Both the position numbers and the translations under genes were made by a program. Source: Asterella californica (lineage: Eukaryota; Streptophyta; Marchantiopsida; Marchantiales; Aytoniaceae). From it: DNA of 64,000 nt. Each line of letters begins with the position of its first letter. Within the stretch, counting starts at the first letter, position 1. The notes below the pieces were generated by a model. The model was not told the DNA's origin, made no database searches, and saw nothing but the letters and a program-made list of their open reading frames with translations. Below, one piece after another: positions 22,831 to 35,487 of the stretch. Location: NCBI GenBank assembly GCA_036924285.1, contig JAYKYS010000002.1, positions 41,059,501-41,123,500 on the forward strand. The letters run 5' to 3'.

Positions 22831-25668
22831 GCATGGAAGAATGATACACCTTTCATAACGGCTACAACAAAGATCTGTGTAGTCTATTAATGAGAAACAT
22901 AATCTTGAATGTGGAAATGCTGAACAAATAGACATGCATCACGTCTCTCCTCATCCATGATCTGTACGACGGATCTGGTTGAAGAGAAAGACAGCGAAGG
23001 AGTTGGCGTTTCTTTGGTCTATCCTGCACATTGCACTTCTTATGAATAAATGGAGGTTCTCAACTAATGAAGCTATCGATGACCTTACTTGGTGCTTTGT
23101 TGCTCACTACATAAGCAAGAGGATCTGCTGCATCTCTTCTGGACATATGACTACAACGGAGTGGACATGGAGCGTCCTTGCTCTTGCATTTCCTAGCACT
23201 AACGCTTGAAAACTAAAATTACCACACTGCTGGCTGGCTGAAAAAGTACCAAAACATCACACGGAAACGGCTAGTTGGTGAAAGTTCTGGTACAACATAT
23301 GTCTATGGACTTTATGAGAAACATGTAACGATTTTCCCTAGTAAAACATGCTTGGTCAAACTACGAGATCAAAGTGTATTCTGACAAAAACTGAACCTCC
23401 ACAACTCTGCTTTCTAGAAGAAACATTTCTTCAGTAATGCAATATTGTCCTTGCATACTGCATAACAGAACATACACTCAGTTTAGAAAAGTCTTGGCTT
23501 CCGAGTAACAATTCCTTGAATTTCCGAGTGACAAGACCAAACATGTAATGTAGATTATTTCCGCCCTGATTCTCTCTTCCCTTCTTTTATTGGGGGTGTA
23601 TACTCGACTTTCGTTGCTGCATACGCTTCCCCCTCACGATGAGCCGTTTGTGGAGAGGAGTGCCTGTATCTCTTAGGAGGTTTTGTGCCATATTTCAGTA
23701 AATCATGCCGTTGGCTGACGCTTGTTACCACGCCAGAAAATAGAAAAGAGAAAGCTATTCATGTGTACTGGACTCGTAATGAATTTACGTTTTCTTTGTC
23801 TATCTTCATGGTACAGTATCATTTTTCTATCTTCATGCATTAGCCGATGGAACCAGAAATTTACTGGATCAAACCCGAAACTGAATGTACGAGTTGATCA
23901 GACCTCTCTGTTAATTTTTTGCTTTATAAGACCCTGCACTTGGAGGGCACTCATATGGGTAACTTTGTCTAGTCAGCTATGCGCGTTAGAAGAAGTACTA
24001 GATAAACTGGAGAGAAGATATTTCCATGTCTCTTTCCATGTTGCTGACACTGCCAGAGAACGTGCTAAATCTCAACTGTTGTGTGAGTAGACAAGGTGAC
24101 CTATACGACTGTCAGTTCCAGGTGAGTAACTGGAGTCATTTCCAGGATCAAGCAAGAAATTGTAATAGAAATAGTGTATAGGTATGATCCAATCCTCACC
24201 CATACAATAGGGTCTGATCATGTAATTTCTTACCCATGGAAGCTCTTATTCATTCTGCAGACTGTTCTTTTGTTTTGGACAAGGCGACGGAGCGCCAGAA
24301 TGATTCATTTCATAATAATTTTGATCGCTTTACTGCAGGATTCTGCTGCATGCTGAAGCGCTTGGCGTCGTCATCCTCGTCACCGAAAGTATATCATTCT
24401 TCTTATCGTTCTCGTCAGACAGAAAAATCTACTTCGGAAAAAGAGGGAGGTATGCCGTTCGATTTGCGACAGGGAAAGTTCAGAGCATACGTGTTTGCAC
24501 TATCTTGCATGATCAAGCTCATCCTTCCAAAACAGACAGATTCTACAAACTTACACAGGGTTGCAAATTTCCCTACGGAGCAAAGTTTGTAGTACGGTAA
24601 AATGAGGCTTCGAAAATGTGCGCCAGCAGAAAACCAAAGGGGAGGACGGGAGTGAACAAGGGCTCGGTACAAATGGTGGGCCAAAAACTCAAGTCCAAAA
24701 TAGAAATATGTGTAGGTGAAGCTTATCGCAGACTTCCACTGGAACTGATTGTGTGTGTAACAACAGAGCCGTGAAGATTGGTACTTGTACTCTGGCTGTA
24801 TCAGATGTCCACGTTTCAGTATAGAGCTGTGACCTAGCGAGCTTAACACGTGTCAAAGTTTCTTTGGGAGCGACGTCATACATCGGTTCCACACTCAGAC
24901 CGTGATTGCAGTATGTGGAGAATGATCTCCCGACCTTCATGAGTCGGAGGTGCTGATGTAAAGAAGATGATGAAGTCTTACTGAAAGGATAAGACCATTA
25001 CAAGCAAACGCATGCACTACTCTCAGAGACTCAGAGTTGGTCATAATGATGGGAAGTAACACAGAAGTGTTCGACACTTGAAGTACAATACAGCTGCCTT
25101 TCTCTTGTTGAACCTCATCACAAACTGTGAAGAAAAGTTGGAAGTTTCGAGGGACAATTAACCCTAAGCCTCGAGTCCATCGAGGACTGCATAACACATT
25201 CATCAGCTTCTGGTGTAAGTAGCAGCCTAATAAGAAATGAATAACCACAACCTGACGAGGTCACCGCAAACATGAGGCAGAAGGGGATGACACAGATCTG
25301 AGTGACGAATACAGCTTTCTTTATGGCAATCCTGCAGTGGATGTAAAAAGGTAACATTTCCGAGCTCTAGTGTGACAGAAGTCGCCCACGAGCTACTTGG
25401 CATCGCAGATACCTCTGCTTCTTCAAGCTTACGTCAGATGGACGTGCTCCAAGTTGAGTGCTATTTCGCACGACGAACTGATGAGCACTCCTCTGTCTCA
25501 CCTGTCCAGAGAATATGGCGAGCCTGTGAATCACTCTGCCTCTAAGGAAATTTCTATCCTGAACACGAGCATCAAAAGCCGGAGGACGACAATAGAGTAT
25601 CAATTGCTTGGCAGTCTCTAGCAGGTAAGCATCTCCGCAGTCCTCTGAAAAGATCCACCGAAATCGGT
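22831..25668. other. Intergenic, no gene recognised
   Basis: Short open frames exist on both strands (for example 23722-24090, 24236-24592 on +, 24415-24849 on -). None shows a domain, a repeat family seen elsewhere in the window, or a match to a known protein that I recognise. The 3' end of the COX19 transcript must lie here; I did not identify a definite poly(A) signal. Confidence 0.5.
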
Positions 25669-26031
25669 TTATCTGGGTCTTTTCGGAATTCCGGATACAA
25701 ATCCCTCCCGTAGTTTAGTGTGCTCGTTGGCCAGCGGTGTTCCAGACCCTCCGAGAACTTCAGCTTCCACGCGTCCGCCATCGCCCTCCTTAAACCCTAA
25801 TTCCTTCAGGTCTTGCTTAGCCATCAGGCCCCTTTCCATACGGCACTCTAGGTAAATTCTCGAAAGCTGCCTGCACTTGTCGGAATCAAATTTGTTTTCC
25901 TTGAGACACTTCATGTACCCCTTCATCGCGGCATCACACTCATGCAAGTGATCCAGGGGGAAAACTCCTTTCTCCGGGGGAATCGGCGTCGTTCCCCGCT
26001 GACCTCCGAATGCACCTCCTATGCTAGCCAT
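25669..26031 (-). CDS. COX19: Cytochrome c oxidase assembly protein COX19
   Basis: A 120-residue twin CX9C protein of the mitochondrial intermembrane space, where COX19 takes part in copper handling for cytochrome c oxidase assembly. The sequence shows the plant-type start (GGAFGG at 5-10, then PPEKGVFPLDHLHECD) and the CHCH fold. Cys32-x9-Cys42 and Cys53-x9-Cys63 would form two disulfides through the Mia40 import route. MAKQDLKELGF follows at 70-80. It has no N-terminal presequence, as expected. It is slightly longer than the usual ~100 residues through a Gly/Glu-rich C-terminal tail. The start is ATG at 26031; the codon before it is GTG. It reads as a single exon. Its - strand neighbour upstream is the GH5 gene, 1.3 kb away; no functional link is expected. 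Confidence 0.93.
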   Translation of the reverse strand: MASIGGAFGGQRGTTPIPPEKGVFPLDHLHECDAAMKGYMKCLKENKFDSDKCRQLSRIYLECRMERGLMAKQDLKELGFKEGDGGRVEAEVLGGSGTPLANEHTKLREGFVSGIPKRPR

Positions 26032-27361
26032 CACTGAACCCTAAGGCTCCCCAGACAGCACAAAATTCGAATCACGGAATCAGAAGCACGTCACACCTTG
26101 AAAATCAACTACTCTCTCTCGCTGGAATTCTCATTAACGCTTCTGCTGTGTGCACGCGGAAGACATCCAACGTACTCACCACGCGAGGGGAAGTATGTGA
26201 TCCAGCTTAAGCTCTACACCTCAGTTCTCAGAGCAACCTGTGATCAGTGCACTGAGGTCCCTCCCGGCGGCGAAAGAGGTAAGGAGAACAAGAGCATCAG
26301 CAAAGGCGACTCAGTGCGCTATTCTAGAAAGCCTGATTATTGGCAGAAATGGTGCAGGTGTCCCCAGACTTGAAGTAGGATTATATGCGAATATAAAACT
26401 AGCGATGAATGGACCTTCGGCGATGGGAACTCTCCGCCGCAGAGTAAGTAAAGCTCGAGGAAAGGGGAAAAGCTTCTAACCTGACAAGGATCTGATTCTC
26501 AAATCAACGTCGGATATGAGCGATGGTCAGCAAAGCAGCGAACCCTCGCCATGCGCATGTCTGAAAGCCCCGATCTGAAACACGAAGGTAGTGAAAGATC
26601 AAGTACTTGGAGCACCATACATGCTTGGGGTGCAAGCTAGGGAGACGGCTTCCCTCCACGAGAGGATCACTCCACGACCACTCGGTACTATACCGACATG
26701 AACGACCGGGATTACGGTGAACTTGAAAAGGTAGAGGTGGTGTAGTCGGATGTCCTAACCGCACGCAGCAAGTTCTGTCGGGAGTCAAACCGTGGCCTTG
26801 GACTCCCCCATATAGAGCTGTCGTTGTCTGTAACGTCAAAGTCGACATGAATCCCTCCATGCCTAGCAAAGACCGATATCGAAGTTCCAAGAGCCTAATG
26901 CAAGACATGAGTCTCGTCTGCTTTCGCTGGAGGATTTACCATCTGTCCACTTCAATTTGAACGCTTCTTCCAATCATTTATTCCGATGAGAACTTCGCAT
27001 GAACTATCTACTAGACTATGGTTGCTTAAACAACACCTGTTCAACTGTTCAAGCAACTGTTGCAGGCATCTTCAGGTTCAGTACATTGCTGACCATCCGA
27101 GACGGGACAATAAAACTAACAAACATGGATGTGAAGAAGCACCCGTAGGACGACTCGAATCGTGAATGATCGATGGAGAGAGGACTAGGAAAGGGAAAAA
27201 GATGATACACATGAAGTAAAGCAGCCTTGTATTGAAAATCTGCTCCATATTCGAAGATGAAAAAGCAAAATTTGCTGTCTGTAGAGTCATCTACGTCTGG
27301 CCGATCGCATTTAGTATCACAAAACTCAGCTGTCCATTCTAAGAGACAACCTAAAGCCGAC
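26032..27361. other. Intergenic between COX19 and the GH5 gene
   Basis: About 1.3 kb that should contain the COX19 promoter and 5' leader (just right of 26031) and the GH5 3' untranslated region (left of 27362). No domain is seen in the open frames (26098-26373 on +, 26504-26908 on -). No TE homology to the rest of the window was noticed. Confidence 0.5.
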
Positions 27362-28564
27362 TTAGGAAATGCCATTGCAGACACCATAAGTGTGCGCATC
27401 TTGAGGGTTCTTTGGTATAACTCCAGCTTCATAAGCTTGCTGGTAACCCCACCTCCACTCGAGGTGGCCATTGATCCAGTTCACCTTCCAGGTCCAGAAA
27501 ATCCAGCCACGTTGCTTCTCGTAGCTTAGAACCTGGGCCGCCCACCATTTCCTGTACCAAGATACTGCATCAACCTTCTTTATGTCAAATTCCGGACCAT
27601 CTTCCTCTGCAGTTGCCAAACTCCATTCTCCTACTATCGTGGGCGTATTTCCTCCCCTATCGTTGGTGCACGAGTGCTGCATATATGCCGTCCGGATGGG
27701 AGCAGGAGTTGTGCTCCACTTGAGATAGTGATGATCATCGTACAATGCGTACGTTAGATCAACACCTCCCAACCCTTCGTTGGGATCTCCGCTTCCCCAG
27801 AGGCCATTCATCATCATAATATGCAGCCTGTTAGTCCGAATGACTCCAAGGCTGTCCTCCAGTGCCCGAATTCGCTTCCACGCATTAGGATAGTAGCTGC
27901 TGAGCATGGTTTGCACAGTGTCACGGTTTTGGAGAGGTTCGTTGATAAGTTGGAGCGCTCCAACATTGGCAAAGTTGGGGTTCGTGTGTGCAAGATTCGT
28001 CAGCCACTCCATGAATTGGATTGCTCTTTCATACTGGTACTCTTTGTAGAATCCCGGGGTGGGGGCCATTTGACCTGTGAAAGCTTCCCAGGCCTTCTGA
28101 GCTCCAGGAGCCGCGTGAAGATCCAGAATAATGTAAAGCCCTGCTTCCGTGGCGTGTCTGCACAAGTTTTCGAGGTAAGCGAATCCTCCTTGGGGCCAAT
28201 ATTCACTGTCCCGGTAGACCAAATCTTCCTTAATCCAGTAGCCCAGAGGAATGCGGATTGTGTTGAGCCCTACGCTTTTGATCTGCGCGATGTCCGTTCC
28301 ATTGATCCAGGCAGCCCAGTGCTTCTGAAATGCGGCGTTGGCTGCAGTTTGCCCCAAGCCTTTGACGCAGTCGAATTCGCTCGCGTAATCTCCGCACCCC
28401 ATGCTCCTCCATTCATCCCCCATCATCCATGGTTCTATGATGAACAGCCCTCCTAAATTCACTCCACGAATTGGATTCTCCCTCGGCAGCCAAGCGTGAG
28501 CTAGTAGAGGAACGAACGACACGACGAGGAACCAGACCAGGTCTCTAGCCTGCATTTTGGACAT
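27362..28564 (-). CDS. Secreted GH5 family beta-glucanase (exo-1,3-glucanase-like, fungal type)
   Basis: A 400-residue glycoside hydrolase family 5 protein in one exon. Starting at ATG 28564 (or 28555, three codons on) gives a signal peptide at about 4-24 (MQARDLVWFLVVSFVPLLAHA, hydrophobic core, A-x-A cleavage). The frame is open 61 codons further up, but that would bury the signal. Family marks: IRGVNLGGLFIIEPWM (32-47), RIPLGYW (104-110), LDLHAAPG (148-155), the acid/base Glu209 in INEP, His278/279 in DDHHY, the nucleophile Glu313 in VGEWS, and WIFWTWK near the end. Several Cys suit an extracellular enzyme. The overall pattern resembles exo-beta-1,3-glucanase-like enzymes of ascomycetes more than the usual plant glucanases (GH17); substrate is probably beta-1,3- or 1,6-glucan. 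All catalytic residues are present, so it looks functional. Confidence 0.87.
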   Translation of the reverse strand: MSKMQARDLVWFLVVSFVPLLAHAWLPRENPIRGVNLGGLFIIEPWMMGDEWRSMGCGDYASEFDCVKGLGQTAANAAFQKHWAAWINGTDIAQIKSVGLNTIRIPLGYWIKEDLVYRDSEYWPQGGFAYLENLCRHATEAGLYIILDLHAAPGAQKAWEAFTGQMAPTPGFYKEYQYERAIQFMEWLTNLAHTNPNFANVGALQLINEPLQNRDTVQTMLSSYYPNAWKRIRALEDSLGVIRTNRLHIMMMNGLWGSGDPNEGLGGVDLTYALYDDHHYLKWSTTPAPIRTAYMQHSCTNDRGGNTPTIVGEWSLATAEEDGPEFDIKKVDAVSWYRKWWAAQVLSYEKQRGWIFWTWKVNWINGHLEWRWGYQQAYEAGVIPKNPQDAHTYGVCNGIS

Positions 28565-30600
28565 GTTGATCAGTGACTTTGTGGGAGCCCAGGTTTCTAC
28601 AAAAGCTCCTCGATAAAGCCTACAGCCCAGCAGGAGACTGAGAGCCACTACAACTTCTCCAGATTCTGAAGCTCTAGGCTCCACGGCATGAAAATCTATC
28701 GGGCTACTACATCTGCGGACGAGATCGACCTCAATAAACGCCAACACTCAACGGGGAGACCATCGTTCAAGAGCCTGGTCGACTCCGACCGAGCCTCAAC
28801 ACCAGCTCTCTACCGGAGCGCAAAGCGTCACTGAACCACCGACTGATTTGAGCTCACATGGGCGGCCAAGCCAGCCGCAGGCTGATAAGACGTCAAATCA
28901 GCGATAAAAGCCCTACACGCGGCCTAGACATGATGTGTTTTAGTCGGTGGTGGTGGTGCTGAGATACCCCCTGATCCCACTAGGCCCAACAGTAAGCTTC
29001 TCTTTTGAAAGGATAACTATCAGTAACTGCACTAACGTGGACATAAGGCTTCAACCACTAGCGCTCTTGTACTTGTCTGAATCTTTCCTACCACACAAAT
29101 TTCCGATTTGCTTTGAGGCGAGCTCTCTCTTTTCTTCAACCGGTTCGTAAAAGTTCAGAAGGACGGTAGTGGACGAGCAAACATACTTTCTGGTACCATG
29201 GAGGTATACCCTTCGGATTTCACCAAACGCCATCACCTATTTTCACATCTAACGTAGACAGCTGAACTTTGCTGAGTAAAAGAGCTTCCCATCCCATTCA
29301 GACGAGACGAGACTAGTCAGCAACGTTTCAGAGGAAGGAAGGAAAGGCAGAGGGGGATCTTCGGAAAGGACAAGTGTGTGTCCGCAACAGCCAGTAATTG
29401 CAAAGTAGGTACAGAAGTTGACAGCTGAAACGCGTACTGTAATTCTGAAGGTGGTGGTAGCACAAGAGGGTGTGGACCAGTGTGGATCCAAAGCGTACGG
29501 AGCGTCCGCAATCTCAAAGCGACGCACCTGCTACCGATTTTCAGCAACGGCCAGATATCTCGGGTGATCTGGATCCTGTCATGATGATGACAGGCTTCTT
29601 GAAAACTATTGTACTGTAAGTTAGCCCCGATGTTCTTCCTCCCTTGGGGGCGTTGGTTGCTTGGCCCTGCGGGTCCCTCTTTCCCTTGTAAGGCTTGATG
29701 GTGTCTTTCCATCCCTTGTAAGGCTTGATGGTGTCTTTCCATCCGTTGGCTATTCGCGTGTTTCTCTGTACTGTAAGCAACTTCTGAGTAAACCCTCCGA
29801 GCTCTGAGCTCTCGAGACTCGAACAGGGCAAGCTGCTGTGTACTGAATCTACTGATCGTTCACTTGTACCGCGTGGTCAAACTACATGGTTTCACACGAG
29901 GTCAGGCAAATTGCACATTCCATGAAGGACGATCCAATGGGGAGTCTCCAAATGAAATGACAGCCTCTCTGTTCTCGACAGTTTCAGCTTTTGTCATGAT
30001 ATCGTCTCAAACCTACTCGGATGGAGCAACTTTGTTAGCTTTCCCTTTAGGAGGAGGCACATCCACATCTGACAGTCACCTTTCAACTCCCGAGCCTGGT
30101 AAGTCAAACTGTCAAACGAGAATTGTCTTCGGCGGGAGCGCGTTTGATTCGTTGGAAAGAAGACGTTCGTGACATAGTAGCAGCAGAGTTGCAGTGGTGA
30201 TGTCAGTTTTCCCGGAGCTAGAGAAGCAATAATAGCAAACGCAACTGAGCGGAAGTGCCAAGTACCTCAGTCTTGGCCAAATTCCGGGATAGCGAAGCTG
30301 CTGGTCCGCTTCACAGATAGCGAACTGTCCAGTACAAATATCCGGAACGGTCTGGTCGACTGGCGCGACTTGAGACAAAATAGTGAAACTTTCTTTGAGA
30401 AACGTCAGCAAACGCACCCAAAGTGTAAAGGGAGAGAGGAAGGCGGGGTGGGGGGGGCAAGCGACAAGTACAGTACTTTAGTCTAGATAGTAGCTGTCCG
30501 TCACATCACTTCATACAGTTGGCGGTTTCCCGCGTTTGTCACACAAATAAATCACTACATACAGTGAGCCCTGGATAAACTTACCTGGTTAAGTGTTATT
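28565..30600. other. Intergenic upstream of the GH5 gene
   Basis: It should hold the GH5 promoter just right of 28564. It carries no recognisable gene. The ORF at 29317-29742 (-) owes its repeated MERHHQALQG to a 30-bp tandem duplication and has no domain. Base composition is similar to the gene island until about 30600, where it turns AT-rich. Confidence 0.5.
29683..29742. repeat. 30-bp exact tandem duplication
   Basis: Bases 29683-29712 (beginning CCCTTGTAAGGCTTGATGGT) are repeated exactly at 29713-29742. Two units only; nothing else is known of it. Confidence 0.95.
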
Positions 30601-33115
30601 CTTTTATAATTGTTAAAATTTGGTTATTCTATGAAGCAGAGACTGGAGAATTTATTATCTTGTTAACTGATATGGTTTAGATGCTCTATTTATTTGTAAA
30701 TAAATTTAGATATATATTATTTTATGATAATAAAATTATAAATAATCTCTCGAACAAACCATATTGCAGTCTAGCTAAAGATGATGCTACATGATTGACA
30801 AATCGGTGAATAAAAAGAGTATGATGAACCTGAAGATGAAGTATTTTTGTCTCTGAAAGATATGTCGATATTCTCGCATTGTATGATATCTAAGACTGCT
30901 ACAAGTAGCTAAAATTTTTCTAGGCCAAATGTTGTAAGGATATAGGCACATCAAGATTTCCGGATGCCTTTGACAACAGATCGGATGTAAAGACATGCAC
31001 GAGATAAATGTAGAAGTATGTAAACGAACATAAATATAAGTGCAGAAACATGAAAAAATAAATGAAACATGCAGAAGATCAAGGCTCTCCTACTGTAAAG
31101 ATGAATGAAACATGCATATTCTCCGTTTGGACATATGTAACAATCAGAAGGACAATAAGAACTGTAGAGTTCATAGCTTGGATCATAAACCCGACACCAA
31201 AGTAAAACACCAAGTATTTCGTAAAATGATGTCTATCTACACACGAAATAAAAATAGAGATTAGTTAGAAAAAAGAAATACAAGCACTGGATGAGTTCTA
31301 TTTTTTATAACGAATCAGCACATCAAGACCTTGATTGGACGTAGGGATCTTTACAAACGCTTACATACATGTGATTGTGAAGACGCGATATCGACACAAA
31401 AATATATAACATGTCTCAGTTTTACAACAATTCAAGATTTAATTTTAAGTGAAAATAAGTTTAAAGTTTAAATTTTCCACTGAGATCCAAGTGAACTTCA
31501 ACTTTTGGTTGTGAAAAGTTGTACTATCTCAAAATTAAGAAGAGTAGCTGATACTTTTTAGCTTATCAATGACCATTATGAACCCAAAATAGTAACTTTT
31601 GAATTGCGAGGAAGAAAACCCAGTAGCAAAAATCCTACTCTATAGTTGCAAAACATTATCATGCCACTTAACATTCTGTATTGATTCGCTATGTGTGTGG
31701 TTATGTACATATGGCAACTTAGAACTCTTTAATCTTTTAAACAAGCATTAGGTTCAAAAATGTTATACAAATGAATGATCTCTTGAGCGCTTATAAGCAA
31801 AACAAGCTTCATAAACATAAAATATATAAATAAAAATATGTTTTCTCTCAAATCTCTACTGTTTGTAGAAACATGCTTTGATGAATACTGGAATACATGT
31901 TCTGGAAAGTCAAGAATAGTAATACCAACAATATTCTTGACAAGAGACTTGGAAAGAACAACATTTTCCAAAAGATCTGAACATATATATCAAGAAAGTC
32001 GATATTCTCGAGAATACAATCAAACACTAACATTATCTATGAAAGAAATACATTTTTCAAGCAAGATAAGTACTAACTATACAAAGTGATGTAAAATGAA
32101 CATAAGAACAATAATGTATCAATTGTTCTCTCGATTATTTTGCACAAACTTTAATAAGCAAATGAAACTTTAGACTATATGTTATTGTCAAACTCATGTA
32201 TCTTATGTCTAGACATTTACCGTACAAATGAGAATAGTTCTTGTCTTCTAATAAAGCTTAATCACATGATCCCGTTATTAGACCGTGCGTCTTTTTGCGT
32301 ACCTTCGTACATCCCACTTTCCCTCGTTGTTAAGTCTTAAATATAACTACTAACAGGAAATCAGTTTCAAAAAATTCTCGTAGAACTTCAGAGAAAAAAA
32401 TGTTGTAGAATGGCCCGCATTATATTGATCGATGCTTTCAAGGTCATAAACTAATAATGAGATTAAGGTTCGAAGCGGTAAGCCTAAAGTGTCATATATG
32501 TTTGTTTTGTGTCGAAGCAAGAAGTGAGTTCGATCCGTGATGTCATTATTTAAGCTGATTTTAAATCATGAGGTTTTCTATCATCGAATGTGGCTGTCCT
32601 TGCACGGATTGAGCCGTCCTGATAGTTGAGTTTTTTTAGCACTCTCACCCCACTTCGGCTATAGAAGAATGGGGTTGCCAACTAGCTTGTAAAAGATCAA
32701 GAACCAAAGAGAGGAATAGGAAGTGGAGCCAAGAGGACAACTGAGAATAGAAGGAAACTCTGAATGCCAGAGCTGACAACAAGCATTGATATTTAGAGTA
32801 TGGAGTGTACAAAACTTCTTCTTGAAGCTAATCGTCTATTTCTATCACAAGATAGTTATTAACTTTCTCTTGAAAATAACCATCTATTTTTTTCTGAAGC
32901 AACATCGGTCTTTAAGAAGGTTCCTAAGTACATTACTCACTCAATACGTAGAAGCTTCATAAATACCTTACTAGAATATTCTTTATGAAGCTTCTTAGAT
33001 AGTACATTTTTCTAACTTATGAGAACTTCTATTCTAAATTTTCAGTAACTTTCACTAAAGTTTATACATACGTGAATTCGTACTATTACATATTCTCTCT
33101 CATCACTTGACAGAT
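30600..33115. other. AT-rich stretch without genes
   Basis: Composition shifts abruptly to AT-rich (runs such as TTTATTTGTAAATAAATTTA) between about 30600 and 32500. The short frames on both strands are low-complexity. It lies downstream of the chromovirus remnant (which reads leftwards), so its right part, about 32300-33100, may include that element's 3' LTR; I found no second copy to prove this. Confidence 0.5.
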
Positions 33116-33119
33116 GTTC

Positions 33120-34690
33120 AAAATTTTGGATGAGCTCGAAAGAGTTATGAAAGTTGGTAGCTGGTTCTCACATAGCATCATGAAGAGAATAGCTCTTGCA
33201 TAAAACCTTATATTCCACAAGACGATGTCTGCCCCGTTGGCCTTCACGTTTAGCTAAAATTTGGTCAACTTCAAGCTCTTTGTGGTCATCTATGAGAAAA
33301 GATAGAGGTGGAGGTTGGACACGATTAGGAAAGGAATAAGGATTAGATACAAAATGTTTTAACTTAAAAATGTGAAAAATGGAATGGATCCGAATATGAG
33401 GAAGAAGATCATGTTTGTAGGTAACAGGAAAGACAACTTTGACTATTGAAAATGGTCCTATCCAATTGGGTGAGAGTTTACGGACATGAGTATTAGAATA
33501 AAGAGGAAGGTACTGGATGGAAAGCATGACTTTCTCACCTATAGTAAAGATAAGGTCTTGAAGGTGCTGATCTACGTATTGTTTTTGACGATTTTGAGTG
33601 ATAGCTAAATGATCTTTTGCTTCTTGCAAGGAACGAGACAACAGAAAGATACACAGTGGTACTAGGAACATGAGAAATAGGAGGGACAAGGAGTTTATAA
33701 GGGACTAGAGGATCTTGAGCATAGTTGAGAAAGAAAGGAGAAAAACATATACTTGCTTGCTTGGAGTTGTTGTAAGCAAACTCGGCGGCATGTAGCAAGA
33801 TATCCCAATCTGTTTGATGAACGATGATAAAGACCCGTAGCATATCTTCCAAAATACTATTAGCAAGTTCAGTTTGTCCCTCACTTTGTGGATGGTAGAC
33901 AATAGATAAGAAAAGTTTGGTGCCAAACATCTCAAAATGAGCTCCCTAAAACTTATAGACAGCGAGGATCACGATAAAAAATGAGTATCTAAGACATCAC
34001 ATAATGTTGAAAGACCATATCAAAATAGATACGTGTAAGTGGTGGAGCATCTATTGTGTCAATAGTGGGTGTTGGATGGATTTTCTTACTAAGCTTATCC
34101 ACAAATATCTCGACCGCACTATGACCATGCGTAGTTGTGAGGAATGAGGTGATTAAACCCAAGTTGACGTGCTCTCAACGTGTGGACGGAATATGTAACG
34201 GTTGTAACAACCTTGTTGGTTTCTGATTCACCACTTTGTTACTTTAACAGCTTTCACAAGAGTGAAGGAACTCCCGAACATCTTGTGCCATACTAGACCA
34301 CCACCATGTACGTTGTAAGAGACTGATAGTCTTATCATCAGATTACTTGAGATTGATAGATCATGTGCTTCTTGTAGTCGAATGAGACGTAATGATGGAT
34401 CTTGTGAGACATATAAATGATATGTATTGTACAACAAACCATTCTTCAATGAGAAAGAATTATATCTTTGATCTTGAGCCGCTGTACGATCACATATCAA
34501 GTTGAAGAAATGATCACTTTGTAACGACGTTTGAAATATGGAATTGAATTCTTCATCAAGAGTGACTGTGGTGATACCGTCACTATCAAGGAGGGATGAA
34601 GACTTGTAGTTGAGATGATATGATAGTCGATCTGGAATGACATGAAATTTATCCAGTTTGTATTCTAACTTGATCTCATAGATCAAGATA
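33120..34690 (-). pseudogene. Chromovirus integrase with chromodomain, and end of RNase H
   Basis: Reading right to left: the end of RNase H (LDKFHVIPDRLSYH, about 34650), the zinc-binding start of integrase (EAHDLSISSNLMIRLSVSYN, mutated but with TWWWS-like context), a core piece with YHPQSEGQTELANSILEDML (33826-33888), and the C-terminal module (GEKVMLSIQYLPL, PNWIGPFSIVKVV, HSIFHIFKLKHFV). It ends in a chromodomain (ELEVDQILAKREG, VEYKVL, then HDAM-stop-EPATNF, where the usual Trp codon is TGA at 33165-33167). Chromodomains steer such elements to heterochromatin. Several shifts; dead copy. Confidence 0.85.
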
Positions 34691-35091
34691 TCATCCAGAT
34701 TACCATCACATACTTATCAAACAGTCCATCCAACACTCGATGCATTTGATCCATGAAGACAACATGGGCATTGGTGAGTTTGAAAGATAGGACTCTCCAT
34801 TCATAATGTCTATAGTGTGTATGAAAAGCAGTTTTGAGTACATCTTTTTCTCCTATCAAAATTTACCAATAAATATTATGAAGATCCAACTTGATGAAAT
34901 ATCGAGCTCCATTCAGTTGATCCAACAAATCATCAATCTGATGCAAGGGGTATGCATTCTTCACTCTTTGTTTTTCAAATAAGGATAATCAATACAGAAA
35001 CGAAGTCCGCCATCTTTCTTAGGTACAAACAATACAAGTGCACCTCAATGAGAGGTAAATGTCTGATGAAATCTTTCTTCAACAACTCTTT
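34691..35091 (-). pseudogene. Reverse transcriptase fragment of the chromovirus
   Basis: Read leftwards: a VPKKDGGLRFCIDY-type motif (about 35030-34985), an LHQIDDLLDQLNGARYFIKL-like region (34950-34890) and TAFHTHYRHYEWRVLSF with KLTNAHVVFMDQMHRVLDGL (34830-34720). It is broken by stops and missing the active-site and RNase H core that should lie between it and 34690. The 5' part is cut off where copy C begins at 35092. Confidence 0.75.
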
Positions 35092-35390
35092 TGTCACATC
35101 AGTTTGGCACCTCGGCTACATTGACCGAGTGCGGAGTGACTAATCTCGATAGGGCCGTTAGTGTCGTTAGGACGAGTTGGTGGGATAGCTCACTAGGGGT
35201 ATACTTCGCAGGTAGGGCTTGGAGGTCTTAGTTCTTCGAGTTGATCCTTCAAGCTCCTAGCTATGGTGGATAGTCTTGGTGAGTGCAAGCGGAGTGCGGA
35301 GGCGGAGCGGAGCTCGAGCCCGAGTCTGTCGCAAGTCAGCTTGATGACGTGCGTGAGAGAGATATGCAAGTTTCAGTTATGTGGGAAGTG

Positions 35391-35487
35391 TAAAACCAGC
35401 AGGTCATCCATCCCAACACTATTCTTGAACTTGCACACTTAACATTGCAGTTCTTAGCTTTGGCTTTATCACTAGATCAATAGCTCT
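35391..35487 (-). repeat. tRNA-like/5S rRNA-like composite in copy C
   Basis: The same composite as in copy B, more diverged. On the - strand: GAGCTATTGATCTAGTGATA (box A-like), then GTTAAGTGTG, then GGATGGATGACC at 35413-35402 (one change from the 5S C-box core). Flanking sequence is shared with copy B, so the composite was part of the family before these insertions, not a separate recent insertion. Confidence 0.6.

Noticed and set aside
24236..24592. 118-residue ORF in the region left of COX19
   Set aside because: No recognisable domain, no support from neighbours; could be chance.
29317..29742. 141-residue ORF with repeated MERHHQALQG
   Set aside because: The repeat is a 30-bp DNA duplication; no domain and no codon bias seen.
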